A stretch of DNA of 64,000 bases from Streptomyces sp. NRRL S-646 (GTDB lineage: Bacteria > Actinomycetota > Actinomycetes > Streptomycetales > Streptomycetaceae), in the NCBI RefSeq assembly GCF_000720765.1, contig NZ_JODC01000011.1:1-64000 (forward strand). Reading direction: 5' to 3'. The position numbers were made by a program, and so were the translations under genes. The notes beneath the pieces are model-generated. The model was not told the DNA's origin. It did no database searches and saw nothing but the letters and a program-made list of their open reading frames with translations. Below are positions 16,405 through 25,018 of the stretch, piece by piece; within the stretch, counting starts at the first letter, position 1; every line of letters begins with the position of its first letter.

Positions 16405-16923
16405 ATGGTGTCGGAACGTACAGAGGTGCAGGTCAGGCCGGGAGCCGAGGAGGACCTCGACGCTCTCACCGACCTCTACAACCACTATGTACGTGAGACG
16501 CCCATCACATTCGATACCGCCACCTTCACTCCGGAAGAGCGCCGTCCTTGGCTGCTCTCCCACCCTGTAGACGGGCCGCACAGGCTGATGGTTGCCACGG
16601 ATGCGGACACACAGGAAATTCTGGGCTACGCCACATCCAGCCCTTATCGCGTGAAGCCGGCCTACCAGACGTCGGTCGAGGTCACGGTGTACGTGGCCCC
16701 GGACGCGGTCCGTCGCGGCATCGGCACGCTCCTGTACAAGGCGCTCTTCGAGGCCCTGGCGGACGAGGACCTGCACCGCGCCTACGCGGGCATCGCACAG
16801 CCCAACGAAGCGTCCACGCGGCTGCATGAACGCTTCGGGTTCCGGTACGTCGGCACATACCGGGAGGTGGGCCGGAAGTTCGGCAGGTACTGGGACGTCG
16901 CCTGGTACGAGAAGGACCTGTAG
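16405..16923 (+). CDS. GNAT N-acetyltransferase, phosphinothricin acetyltransferase-like
   Basis: A 172-residue member of the PAT/Bar branch of GNAT enzymes, which acetylate small amines such as phosphinothricin or methionine sulfoximine using acetyl-CoA. Visible motifs are the N-terminal DLTDLYNHYVRETPITFDT region, the acetyl-CoA loop RRGIGTLLYKAL, and the C-terminal NEASTRLHERFGFRYVGTYREVG. The ATG at 16405 has GGAGGG about 8 bases upstream. It is divergent from hrdD and converges with the dioxygenase gene. The true substrate is unknown; chromosomal homologues often have housekeeping roles. Confidence 0.85.
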   Translation: MVSERTEVQVRPGAEEDLDALTDLYNHYVRETPITFDTATFTPEERRPWLLSHPVDGPHRLMVATDADTQEILGYATSSPYRVKPAYQTSVEVTVYVAPDAVRRGIGTLLYKALFEALADEDLHRAYAGIAQPNEASTRLHERFGFRYVGTYREVGRKFGRYWDVAWYEKDL

Positions 16924-16944
16924 GCCCGCACGGGCCCCGAGGCC

Positions 16945-17736
16945 TCAGCCGAACTGCACCGACCGCTTCGCCATGCCCATCCAGAAGCCGTCGATCACGG
17001 ACTTCTGCGCGTCCAGCTCGCCGGTGACGTCCGCCGCACCCATGGTGACGAACAGCGGGGCGAAGTGCTCGGTGCGCGGGTGGGCGTAGCGGCCGGCCGG
17101 GGCCTTGTGGAGGAAGTCGAGCAGGCCGTCCCAGTCCCGGGCTTCCAGTGCCTTGCGGCCCCAGTCGTCGAACTCCGAGGACCAGGTCGGCACTCCCCCG
17201 CCCGTGTGGCGCAGCGCGGCCAGGTTGTGGGTGAAGAAGCCGGAGCCGACGATCAGCACGCCCTCCTCGCGCAGCGGCGCGAGCTTGCGGCCGATCTCCA
17301 TCAGCTTCACCGGGTCGAGGGTCGGCATCGAGATCTGCAGGACCGGGATGTCGGCGGCCGGGAACATCTCGACGAGCGGGACGTAGGCGCCGTGGTCGAG
17401 GCCGCGGTCCGGGATGTCCTGCACGGGTATGCCCGGGGCACGCAGCAACTTCCGTACGGACTCGGCGAGTTCGGGTGCGCCCGGAGCCGCGTACTTCACC
17501 TGGTAGTAGTGCTCGGGGAAGCCCCAGAAGTCGTAGACGAGCGGGATCGTCTGCACCGCGCCCAGCGCGAGCGGGGCCTCCTCCCAGTGGGCGGAGACCA
17601 TGAGGATCGCCTTGGGGCGCGGCAGGTCGGCGGACCAGGCGGCGAGTTCGCCGGGCCAGACCGGGTCGTCCGCGAGTGGCGGCGCGCCGTGGCTGAGATA
17701 GAGGGCGGGCATGCGCTCCTGAGTGGCGGCGGACAT
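16945..17736 (-). CDS. 4,5-DOPA extradiol dioxygenase-like (LigB/YgiD family)
   Basis: A 263-residue single-domain extradiol dioxygenase. Conserved metal-ligand regions are YLSHGAPPL near the start, VSAHWEE and LDHGAYVPL; the downstream GSGFFTHNL block is also typical. Family members open catechol rings with Fe(II) or Zn and O2, and YgiD acts on DOPA. The ATG at 17736 is preferred over the upstream in-frame start because GGGAG lies 7-8 bases before it. It is divergent from a MarR regulator gene, a pairing common in bacteria, and is probably repressed by it. The natural substrate is unknown. Confidence 0.85.
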   Translation of the reverse strand: MSAATQERMPALYLSHGAPPLADDPVWPGELAAWSADLPRPKAILMVSAHWEEAPLALGAVQTIPLVYDFWGFPEHYYQVKYAAPGAPELAESVRKLLRAPGIPVQDIPDRGLDHGAYVPLVEMFPAADIPVLQISMPTLDPVKLMEIGRKLAPLREEGVLIVGSGFFTHNLAALRHTGGGVPTWSSEFDDWGRKALEARDWDGLLDFLHKAPAGRYAHPRTEHFAPLFVTMGAADVTGELDAQKSVIDGFWMGMAKRSVQFG

Positions 17737-17754
17737 GGCAGTGACTCCCAATGC

Positions 17755-17766
17755 TTGAACTCTCAA
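17755..17766. promoter_or_regulatory. candidate MarR operator
   Basis: TTGAACTCTCAA is an interrupted palindrome (TTGA-N4-TCAA) in the spacer between the dioxygenase and MarR genes, upstream of both starts. A related TTTAATATTCAA follows at 17798-17809. This placement suits a shared MarR-family operator; binding is inferred. Confidence 0.5.
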
Positions 17767-17833
17767 ACTCCCTGCTTCAGAGCATACGCCGCGTTTGTTT
17801 AATATTCAAGGAGAGCTCTCGTACGATGGATAC

Positions 17834-18373
17834 ATGAATACGGCACCCACATCCGCTGAAGAAGCAGCCCCCGCAGCGAAACCCGCCGAGCAGACCCGCT
17901 GGCTCAGTGACGACGAGCAGCGCATCTGGCGCTCCTACCTGCACGCCACCACACTCCTCGAGGACCACCTCGACCGCCAGCTGCAGCGGGACGCGGGCAT
18001 GCCGCACATCTACTACGGGCTGCTGGTCGGGCTCGCCGAGGCCCCCCGCCGGCGGCTGCGGATGACCGAGCTTGCCATGAAGTCGAAGATCACCCGGTCC
18101 CGTCTCTCGCACGCGATCGCGCGGCTGGAGAAGAACGGCTGGGTGCGGCGCGAGGACTGTCCCTCCGACAAGCGGGGGCAGTTCGCGGTGCTGACGGACG
18201 CGGGCGCCGAGGTGCTGGGGCGGACCGCGCCGGGCCATGTGACGGCCGTACGGCAGGCCGTGTTCGAGCGGCTCACCCCGCAGCAGCAGGAGACCCTCGG
18301 CGAGATCATGCAGATCGTCGCCGAGGGCCTCCAGCCCACCGATGCGGGCGCGGACCTGCCCTGGCTCCGCTGA
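17834..18373 (+). CDS. MarR-family transcriptional regulator
   Basis: A 179-residue protein starting MNTAPTSAEEA. The winged HTH lies at about residues 55-120 (LRMTELAMKSKITRSRLSHAIARLEKNGWVRRE), with the wing sequence DCPSDKRGQFAVLT that contains the D-x-R signature of MarR proteins. A TTG further upstream is in frame; 17834 is preferred as the first ATG. It is divergent from the dioxygenase gene and probably represses that gene and itself, responding to a phenolic or similar ligand. The ligand is not known. Confidence 0.87.
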   Translation: MNTAPTSAEEAAPAAKPAEQTRWLSDDEQRIWRSYLHATTLLEDHLDRQLQRDAGMPHIYYGLLVGLAEAPRRRLRMTELAMKSKITRSRLSHAIARLEKNGWVRREDCPSDKRGQFAVLTDAGAEVLGRTAPGHVTAVRQAVFERLTPQQQETLGEIMQIVAEGLQPTDAGADLPWLR

Positions 18374-18389
18374 GCCGCTCACTCAGCAG

Positions 18390-18446
18390 AGACCAGGGCA
18401 GGTCTCGGGTTCGTACGCGGGAGGCGTCCCCTTCCTCTCGCGTACG
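18390..18446. terminator. bidirectional terminator between MarR and MFS genes
   Basis: Two hairpins lie between convergent genes. GAGACC-AGGGCA-GGTCTC is at 18390-18407. The longer stem CGTACGCGGGAGG at 18412-18424 pairs with CCTCTCGCGTACG at 18434-18446 with one mismatch. Confidence 0.7.
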
Positions 18447-18481
18447 GATGGTTCCGAAGGGGTACGGCCGGACGGCCGCCG

Positions 18482-20035
18482 TCAGTGGGCGACCACCGGG
18501 ACGGCCAGCTCGTCCTCGACACCGTCCTCGGAGGACGACACCGTCGTCGAGCCCGGGCGGCCGGCGTTCACGAAGGTCACGACGATCGCGGAGGCGAGCA
18601 CCAGCATGCCGACGGCGAACCAGATCGCGTTGGTGTAGCCGTGCACCGCGCCCTGCATCTGGACCAGCTGCGCCTGCGACTTGGAGGTCGCGCCGGCGAT
18701 GTGGTCCTTGATGTACGACGCCGTCGCGGAGGCGGCGATCGTGTTCAGCAGGGCCGTACCGATCGCGCCGCCCACCTGCTGCGAGGTGTTGACCATCGCG
18801 GAGGCGACACCGGCGTCACGGGGCTCGACGCCCAGGGTGGCCAGGGACATGGCGGGCATGAACGCCGTACCCATGCCGAGACCGAGCAGCAGCATCGCCG
18901 GCAGGACCGTCGAGGCGTACGACGAGCCGATCTCCAGCTGCGTCAGCAGCAGCATGCCGATCGCGGCGACCAGGAAACCGGGGCCCATCAGCAGCCGCGC
19001 CGGGACCCGGGTCATCAGACGGGTGCCGATCTGGGTCGAGCCGATCATCATGCCCGCGATCATCGGCAGGAAGGCGAAGCCGGTGTTGATCGGCGAGTAG
19101 CCCTTGATGACCTGCAGGTAGTAGGTCAGGAAGAGGAACGTGCCGAACATCGCGATGATGGCGATGCCGAGGGAGAGGTAGATGCCGCCGCGGTTGCGGT
19201 CGGTGACCACGCGCAGGGGCAGCAGCGGGGCCTTGACCCTGGTCTCGGTGATGACGAACGCGATCAGCAGGACCGCGGACGCGACGAACAGGGAGACGGT
19301 CGTGGTGTCGCCCCAGCCGTCGGACTCGGCGCGGGTGAAGCCGTAGACCAGCGAGACCAGGCCGAGGGTGGAGAGCAGGACGCCGGGGATGTCGAGCGGG
19401 TTGCGGTTGCGGCCGCCCTCCGGCTCACGGATGACGAAGTACGCGCCCAGCGCGGCCACGATGGCGAACGGGATGTTGACGAAGAACGTCCAGCGCCAGT
19501 CCAGGTACTCGGTGAGCACGCCGCCGAGGATGAAGCCGACGGCGCCACCGCCACCGGCGATCGCACCGTAGATGCCGAACGCCTTGGCGCGCTCCTTGGC
19601 GTCCGTGAACATCACGGCGAGCAGGGAGAGCGCGGCGGGCGCGAGCATGGCGCCGAAGACACCCTGGAGGGCGCGGGCGCCGAACATCATGGCGCCGGAG
19701 GTCGCCGCACCGCCGAGCGCGGAGGCGGCGGCGAAGCCGGTCAGACCGATGACGAAGGCGCGCTTGCGGCCCCACAGGTCGGCGATCCGGCCGCCGAACA
19801 GGAGCAGACCGCCGAAGGCGAGGGCGTAGGCCGTGACGACCCACTGCCGGTTGCCGTCCGAGATGCCCAGGTCGGTCTGGGCGGACGGCAGGGCGATGTT
19901 CACGATGGTCGCGTCCAGCACGACCATCAGCTGGGCGAGCGCTATGAAGACGAGCGCTTTCCAGCGATTGGCGTCGCCGGTGTTCTCGACGGCGCCTGAA
20001 GCCTTTGAGGCTGTTGCAGACATGGAGGTACCCAC
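18482..20035 (-). CDS. MFS multidrug transporter, DHA2 type (14 TM)
   Basis: A 517-residue proton-coupled exporter. It has TM1 with LMVVLDATIVNIALPSAQ, motif A RIADLWGRKRAF and a motif C-like AGGGGAVGFILGGVLTEYLDWRW region. It ends in a soluble tail. It lies 112 bp downstream of a TetR gene on the same strand, so a TetR-repressed pump operon is likely. The substrate is unknown. It differs from the MFS gene at 11969-13528, so the two are family members rather than a recent duplication. Confidence 0.88.
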   Translation of the reverse strand: MGTSMSATASKASGAVENTGDANRWKALVFIALAQLMVVLDATIVNIALPSAQTDLGISDGNRQWVVTAYALAFGGLLLFGGRIADLWGRKRAFVIGLTGFAAASALGGAATSGAMMFGARALQGVFGAMLAPAALSLLAVMFTDAKERAKAFGIYGAIAGGGGAVGFILGGVLTEYLDWRWTFFVNIPFAIVAALGAYFVIREPEGGRNRNPLDIPGVLLSTLGLVSLVYGFTRAESDGWGDTTTVSLFVASAVLLIAFVITETRVKAPLLPLRVVTDRNRGGIYLSLGIAIIAMFGTFLFLTYYLQVIKGYSPINTGFAFLPMIAGMMIGSTQIGTRLMTRVPARLLMGPGFLVAAIGMLLLTQLEIGSSYASTVLPAMLLLGLGMGTAFMPAMSLATLGVEPRDAGVASAMVNTSQQVGGAIGTALLNTIAASATASYIKDHIAGATSKSQAQLVQMQGAVHGYTNAIWFAVGMLVLASAIVVTFVNAGRPGSTTVSSSEDGVEDELAVPVVAH

Positions 20036-20147
20036 TTCGGGACTTCGTGACGGAAAAAAGGCGTCTTACGGGGACGGCTCGTCCACGGGCTTCCGGTGAC
20101 GGCCTGTGAATCGGTGTTCGGCGTAGTGACTGGCTTGGTGTGCGGAA

Positions 20148-20807
20148 CTAATCGCAGGGCCGGCGCAGATCCTCCACGGTCACGGGTGCGCCCGGCAGGA
20201 CCGAGCGGGCCGGGGCCCGCAGTCCGTCCAGGAACAGCTGCAGATGGCGGTGTACGAAGCGGTCGTTGACGAGGCAGTCGGTGCCGGCCGGGGGTCGGCT
20301 GAGCTGCGCCACGACGATCATGAGGTCCCCGACGGCGACGTCGGGGCGGAGCTGGCCGGCCTCCTTGGCGCGGTCCATCAGCTCCTTGACGGTCTGCTCG
20401 ACCCGCTCACGGGCCGCTTCGAGATCGGGATGGTTCTTGTCGAAGGTGCTCTGGACCATCGGGCACAGCGCGCTGATCCGCTCGTCGGCGGCGGTGTGCA
20501 CAAAGCGCTCGAGCGCCTCGAAGGCATCCCCGGTCTCGGCGAGCGCTTGCTCGGCCGCCTCCGACGTCCGGTCCATGACGGAGCAGACGACTTCGCGGAC
20601 GAGTGCGTCGCGGTCGGGGAAGTTGCGGTACACCGTGGCATTGCCCACGCCGGCCCGGCGGGCGATCTCGTCGAGCGGCACCTCGGGGCCGAACTCGGTG
20701 AACATCTCCCGGGCGGCGGCGACGATCCGCTCCCGGTTGCGCAGGGCGTCGGCGCGCGGCCGGGTCACCTTCCGCTGCGGGGGCTTCGCGGTCGTCGTGG
20801 CGGTCAC
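20148..20807 (-). CDS. TetR-family repressor
   Basis: A 219-residue regulator. The N-terminal HTH lies at about residues 27-70 (AAREMFTEFGPEVPLDEIARRAGVGNATVYRNF), followed by a ligand-binding domain of the TetR_C type seen in repressors of MFS pumps. It is transcribed ahead of the MFS gene and probably represses both through the two palindromes just upstream. The ligand is probably one of the pump's substrates. Confidence 0.9.
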   Translation of the reverse strand: MTATTTAKPPQRKVTRPRADALRNRERIVAAAREMFTEFGPEVPLDEIARRAGVGNATVYRNFPDRDALVREVVCSVMDRTSEAAEQALAETGDAFEALERFVHTAADERISALCPMVQSTFDKNHPDLEAARERVEQTVKELMDRAKEAGQLRPDVAVGDLMIVVAQLSRPPAGTDCLVNDRFVHRHLQLFLDGLRAPARSVLPGAPVTVEDLRRPCD

Positions 20808-20847
20808 GGCGGACTCCTCGGGTGGCTGGTCTGAAATTCTGCGATCC

Positions 20848-20902
20848 GGGGAGTCGGTCCCCGTTTCGCTCGTACACGTGACTAAACGGGGAGACGCTCC
20901 CC
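20848..20902. promoter_or_regulatory. paired TetR operators (two 15-bp palindromes)
   Basis: GGGGAGTCGGTCCCC at 20848-20862 and GGGGAGACGCTCCCC at 20888-20902 are near-identical palindromes whose starts are exactly 40 bp apart, close to four helical turns. They lie upstream of the tetR start at 20807. This arrangement fits cooperative repressor binding. Confidence 0.65.
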
Positions 20903-21094
20903 GCTTATTTCAGGTTGACAGAGAGATTTGATGTGACCTGAGTCACACCACCACCCGTCTCGCCTCTCGCCGCCCGCCTCTCGCCGAAACCCACGTTCGG
21001 GCTCCTCCAGCGCGCGCCCGCGCAGCCCCCCGATCAGGGTGATCGAGAGGGCGCAGTCCGATGCCGCCGGCTGCCATGGACGAAGGACGCGTGC

Positions 21095-22381
21095 ATGCAG
21101 CTCTGCCGTCGGATACGTCCACGCCGCGCGGCCGCCCTCGCGTCCGTGACCGCCCTGACCTTCGCGGTCAGCACCTCGGCCGGCACCGGACATCTGACGG
21201 CGCGCTCCACGACGGCCGGGGCGGGCCCGATCGCCCCGGCCCGCAGCGCCGTGCTCGACCCCTGCATGATCAGAGGCGGTCACGCCATCCAGTTGTCGGA
21301 GGGCGTCCCGACCGGCACCGGCTACTCCCGCTCCACGGGCACCGTCCGCGCCCTGACCCTGATGGTCGACTTCTCCGACGCACCCGGCCCCGGCAACGCC
21401 CTCGACCGCTTCCACGAGTTCTTTCCCAAGACCCGCCAGTGGTTCCGCACCGCCTCCTACGGCCGTCTGGACTACCGCCCCGAGACCCCCGTCCCGCACT
21501 GGCTCCGCATGCCGAAGCCGTTCAAGGCGTACGGCATAGAGCGCGGCGCCCCCTTCGACTCCGGCTACCGCGAGCTCGTCCAGGACATCGTGAGCGCCGC
21601 CGACCCCAAGGTGAACTTCCAGGAGTACGACTTCCTGAACGTGCTGGTCACGCCGAACGCCGGCCCGTCCGCCCTGGACACGGTCCTGTCGGTGACCTTC
21701 GCCGGCAACACGGAGGCACCGGTCGCCGACGGCGTCCCCGTCGCCAACGCCTCCTTCGTCTACTCCCGCCAGGACGACGGCTCCGGCTCCTACGGCAGAA
21801 CCGGCTACCGGGTGCTGCCGCACGAGAACGGCCATGTCTTCGGCCTGCCCGACCTCTACACCCAGGCGGGCGGCGGTGCGGTCGGGCACTGGGACATCAT
21901 GAGCGAGGACTGGGGGGCCAACAACGACCTGCTCGGCTGGCACAAGTGGAAGCTCGGCTGGCTGGACCCGTCCCAGGTCAGCTGTGCCTCGCTGCACGGC
22001 ACCACGGAGCACACGCTGACGCCGCTGGAGCGCGCGGGCGGCCCGAAGATGGTCTTCGTACCGCTCAGCAGCCGCACCGGGTACGCCGTGGAGGTACGCG
22101 TCCGCGCGGGCAACGACGAGGCCGTGTGCCGCCCGGGCGTACTGATCTACAAGGTGGACGCAAGCGTGGACACCGGCATGGGACCGGTGAAGGTCTACGA
22201 CTCCCGGCGCGACAGCGGCGGCTGCACCCGCAGCCCCAACGTCCACGCGGAACTCTCGGACGCGCCCTTCACCCCGGGCGAGGTCTTCAAGGACCCGAAG
22301 CGGGGGATCCGGATCACGGTGGCGGGGGCGGCCGGCTCCGGAAGCTCCCGCAGCTACCGGGTGCTGGTGACCCGGCGGTGA
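21095..22381 (+). CDS. secreted M6-like zinc metalloprotease
   Basis: A 428-residue exported protein. The basic N-terminus (RRIRPRRAA) followed by a hydrophobic stretch to about residue 30 is a signal peptide; the mature protein acts outside the cell. The zinc motif is HENGH at 243-247, followed by GLPDLYT with Asp253, as in M6 (immune inhibitor A-like) metalloproteases. The region DWGANNDLLGWHKWKLGWL is also typical of M6 domain proteins. The probable role is degradation of extracellular protein. The start is the first ATG, with GAAGGA about 9 bases upstream. It stands alone, divergent from tetR. Confidence 0.85.
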   Translation: MQLCRRIRPRRAAALASVTALTFAVSTSAGTGHLTARSTTAGAGPIAPARSAVLDPCMIRGGHAIQLSEGVPTGTGYSRSTGTVRALTLMVDFSDAPGPGNALDRFHEFFPKTRQWFRTASYGRLDYRPETPVPHWLRMPKPFKAYGIERGAPFDSGYRELVQDIVSAADPKVNFQEYDFLNVLVTPNAGPSALDTVLSVTFAGNTEAPVADGVPVANASFVYSRQDDGSGSYGRTGYRVLPHENGHVFGLPDLYTQAGGGAVGHWDIMSEDWGANNDLLGWHKWKLGWLDPSQVSCASLHGTTEHTLTPLERAGGPKMVFVPLSSRTGYAVEVRVRAGNDEAVCRPGVLIYKVDASVDTGMGPVKVYDSRRDSGGCTRSPNVHAELSDAPFTPGEVFKDPKRGIRITVAGAAGSGSSRSYRVLVTRR

Positions 22382-22385
22382 GCGG

Positions 22386-22544
22386 CCCGCGGTGGACGAA
22401 CAGCCCGCGGTGGACGAACAGCCCGCGGTGGACTGGTGAGACGCCTGCAGTGATCCGGTGAGGCGCCGGCAGTGATCCGGTGAGGCGCCCGGAGTGACCC
22501 GGTGAGAAGCCCGGAGTGCCCCGGTGAGAAGCCCGGCGTGAAGG
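22386..22544 (+). repeat. two short tandem repeat arrays after the protease gene
   Basis: An 18-bp unit (CCCGCGGTGGACGAACAG) runs for about 2.8 copies from 22386. It is followed by about five copies of a 22-23-bp unit (GCAGTGATCCGGTGAGGCGCCG and variants). Both units are degenerate in the later copies and non-coding. They end about 55 bp before the IclR gene. Confidence 0.8.
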
Positions 22545-22598
22545 TGACGGTTCTCCGCATTACGGTAGGCGTGCCCCGACCGCCGTACCGGAGACCCG

Positions 22599-24332
22599 AT
22601 GCCCGCGAAGCCCACGATGGACGCCGACGCCGCTTCTCCTGCCGTACGGACCACTTCTCCCGCCGTACGGACCACTTCTGCCGCCGTACCGGCCGGCTCT
22701 TCCGGCGTACCGGCCGAGGCGGTCGCGCCGCTCATCCGTGGGGTCGCCGTGCTGCGACAGCTGACCGAGGCCGGCGGGACGCTGAGCCCGAGTGCCCTGG
22801 AGCGGACCACCGGCCTCGCCCGCTCCACGGTCGACCGGATCACCGCCACCCTCGCCCGTATGGGATACGTCCGCCTCGACGGCCGGGACGTGATCCTGAC
22901 CCCCCGCCTGATGGAACTGGGCAACGCCTACCTCTCCGCCCTGCGGCTGCCCGCCCTGCTGGACGCACGCGCCGACGCCCTCGCCGACGAACTCGACGAG
23001 TCCGTGTCGCTGGCGGTCGCCGACCGCGACGGCATCCGCTTCATCCACCAGGCCACCCGCCGCCGCGCGATGTCCCTCAGCTTCCGCATCGGCGACCTGC
23101 TGCCGGCCGAACGCACCGCGCCGGGTTCCCTGTTCGCAACGGAATGGACTCAGAACGACTGGCGGGAATGGCGGCAGCGCACGGCGGCGGACCCGGAGGG
23201 AACGCTCTTCCCGGCCGTACCACCAACCCAACATGCCTCCCCCGACGAGGACTTCGAGCAGCGCGTGGCCGAATCGGCCGCGAACGGCTGGGCCTTGGAC
23301 GACCAGCTGATCGAACCGGGTCTGGTCGCGGTGTCCGTCCCCGTACGAGACCCCCGCACCGGCCGTATCGTCTGCGCGGCGAACGTGGTCAGCCACACCA
23401 GCCGGCACACCGCGGCGGACCTGCGCGACACCCTGCTTCCCCGGCTGCGGACGGCGGTACGGGCGATGGAGGACGACCTGCGCGAGGTGCCGCCGCCTCA
23501 GCCGTCCGCCGCGCCCTCCGGCCTCGCGACCTGGACCGGCGCCTCGAAGCAGGAACTGGGCAGGGAGTTCGTCGAGTCCCTGGCACGCGGCCTGACGGTC
23601 CTGACGGCCTTCAGTGAGGGCCGCGCCGCCCTGACCCTGACAGAGGTCGCAAAGGCGACGGGCCTGGCCCGGGCGACGGCACGCCGAGCCCTGATCACAT
23701 ACGAACACCTCGGTCTGGTCCACGCGCAGGACCGCACCTTCGCCCTGACCCCCCGCGTCCTGTCCCTCGGCTTCCCGCCCCTCTCCCGCACGTCCCTCCC
23801 CGAGATCGCGGCCCCGCACATGGCCGAACTGGCCCAGAGGGTCCACGAGTCGACGTCCCTGGCCGTGCTGTCGGGCGACGAGATCCAGTACACGGCCCGA
23901 GTCGCCACGAGCCGCATCATGAGCGTCAACATCACGGTGGGCACACGACTACCGGCCTACGCGACATCAATGGGCCGCGTACTGCTGTCGGACCTCCCCC
24001 CGGCGGACCGCCCCCTCCCCACCCCTCTCCTCCCCCTCACACCCCACACCCTGACCGACCCGGAGGCCCTCACCCGCCTCCTCACCGAGGTCAAGTCCCA
24101 GGGCCACGCCCTGGTGGACGAGGAACTCGAGGAGGGCCTCCGCTCGATCGCAGTCCCGGTCCGCGACCGCACGGGCCGAGCGGTCGCCGCCCTGAACGTG
24201 GCCATGCACGTGGCCCGCCACACGCCCGAGGAGTGCGAACAGGACATCCTGCCCCAGCTCCGGGCCACAGCGACCCGCATCGAACAGGACCTCCACGTGG
24301 CAGGCCGCTTCACCCGAGTACCGTTGGCCTGA
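22599..24332 (+). CDS. tandem double IclR-type transcriptional regulator
   Basis: A 577-residue protein made of two complete IclR units joined head to tail. Unit 1 (about residues 45-290) has an HTH with LERTTGLARSTVDRITATL and a sensor domain. Unit 2 (about 318-570) has an HTH with VAKATGLARATARRALITY and a second sensor. Ordinary IclR proteins are about 250 residues, so this equals two proteins. The second unit resembles the PcaR/PobR branch that controls aromatic acid catabolism (GRVLLSDLPP, EELEEGLRSIAVPVRD). Such fusions could form an internal dimer. No target operon is adjacent. There is no stop or frameshift between the units. Confidence 0.88.
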   Translation: MPAKPTMDADAASPAVRTTSPAVRTTSAAVPAGSSGVPAEAVAPLIRGVAVLRQLTEAGGTLSPSALERTTGLARSTVDRITATLARMGYVRLDGRDVILTPRLMELGNAYLSALRLPALLDARADALADELDESVSLAVADRDGIRFIHQATRRRAMSLSFRIGDLLPAERTAPGSLFATEWTQNDWREWRQRTAADPEGTLFPAVPPTQHASPDEDFEQRVAESAANGWALDDQLIEPGLVAVSVPVRDPRTGRIVCAANVVSHTSRHTAADLRDTLLPRLRTAVRAMEDDLREVPPPQPSAAPSGLATWTGASKQELGREFVESLARGLTVLTAFSEGRAALTLTEVAKATGLARATARRALITYEHLGLVHAQDRTFALTPRVLSLGFPPLSRTSLPEIAAPHMAELAQRVHESTSLAVLSGDEIQYTARVATSRIMSVNITVGTRLPAYATSMGRVLLSDLPPADRPLPTPLLPLTPHTLTDPEALTRLLTEVKSQGHALVDEELEEGLRSIAVPVRDRTGRAVAALNVAMHVARHTPEECEQDILPQLRATATRIEQDLHVAGRFTRVPLA

Positions 24333-24395
24333 CCCCACACTCCGCCCCACCAGATCCGGTACGCTGACGCCAGTGACCTTCACGGCCACGACCTC

Positions 24396-24468
24396 GCCTT
24401 CGTAGCTCAGGGGATAGAGCACCGCTCTCCTAAAGCGGGTGTCGCAGGTTCGAATCCTGCCGGGGGCA
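24396..24468 (+). tRNA. tRNA-Arg (CCT anticodon)
   Basis: A 73-nt cloverleaf. The acceptor arms GCCTTCG and CGGGGGC pair, with G-U pairs. The anticodon loop CTCCTAA sits between CCGCT and AGCGG. The T-loop is GGTTCGAATCC. The anticodon CCT reads AGG (Arg). CCA is not encoded. Its 3' part from 24427 doubles as the attachment core of the mobile element. Confidence 0.95.
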
Positions 24469-24471
24469 CAG
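24427..24471 (+). other. attL core (45 bp, 3' half of tRNA-Arg)
   Basis: This 45-bp stretch, from CTCCTAAAGC to GGGGCACAG, is repeated exactly at 53882-53926. It starts in the anticodon loop and runs 3 bases past the tRNA end, so integration keeps the tRNA intact. Confidence 0.93.
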
Positions 24472-24487
24472 CAAAACACCAGGTCAG

Positions 24488-24518
24488 AGGCCCTTCCGTC
24501 CAATGGGCGGGAGGGCCT
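24488..24518 (+). terminator. tRNA terminator carried by the element
   Basis: The stem AGGCCCTTCCGTCC / GGCGGGAGGGCCT lies about 20 bp after the tRNA. A related hairpin (AGGCTCTTTCGTCC / GGACGGAAGAGCCT, 53943-53973) follows the right-hand core. The element therefore appears to bring its own version of the tRNA terminator from an earlier host. Confidence 0.7.
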
Positions 24519-24581
24519 TCGTACTCGCAGCACACATATGGCACACATGCGGCTGCGGGCGGAGGTGGGGAGCTGTGCGAG

Positions 24582-24926
24582 ATGCCTGCGAAGGACGAGC
24601 TGGCTCGGCGACGGTACGAGAGGCTGGTCGACCGGCTTGAGTCGCTGATGCAGACCGCGCTGAAGCCGGAGTACGAGGGGTACTACGGGCAGCTGATCCT
24701 TGGCGCTGACGATCTTGCGGAGATGGGCGAGCTCAAGGACGTCCGGCGTGCCGCCAGGGAGGCTGGACGGCGTCTCGGCTGGAAGACGACCACCCGTCTC
24801 GTCGGTGACCGGCTCTTCGTCCTCGACGAGCGGAAGGCTCCCGAGGAGATCGAGCGGCTGGCCGGAGATGCAGCCGCTGCCGCGATCGACCGGACCCGGC
24901 AGGAAAGCCACCGGCCGCGCGGCTGA
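24582..24926 (+). CDS. hypothetical small protein at the left end of the element
   Basis: A 114-residue charged, mostly helical protein (MPAKDELARRRYERLVDRLE..., followed by a short beta-rich segment TTTRLVGDRLFVLDE). I do not recognise the family. The ATG is preceded by GAGGTGGGGAG at a loose distance. Its position between attL and the integrase is common for small recombination accessory or orphan genes. The codon pattern is consistent with coding. Confidence 0.6.
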   Translation: MPAKDELARRRYERLVDRLESLMQTALKPEYEGYYGQLILGADDLAEMGELKDVRRAAREAGRRLGWKTTTRLVGDRLFVLDERKAPEEIERLAGDAAAAAIDRTRQESHRPRG

Positions 24927-24947
24927 CCTGATCCGGCGGAAACGCAA

Positions 24948-24985
24948 GGCGCCGCCCCACCGCATCAGCGCGGTGGGGCGGCGCC
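24948..24985. terminator. bidirectional terminator between small ORF and integrase
   Basis: A perfect 16-bp stem GGCGCCGCCCCACCGC / GCGGTGGGGCGGCGCC with loop ATCAGC, between two convergent genes. Confidence 0.88.
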
Positions 24986-25018
24986 CTGTTACAGCTCCCG
25001 GCACGGATCAGGCACACA

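Noticed and set aside
22386..22544. Tandem repeats as a CRISPR array
   Set aside because: Repeats are adjacent without unique spacers and no cas genes are present.
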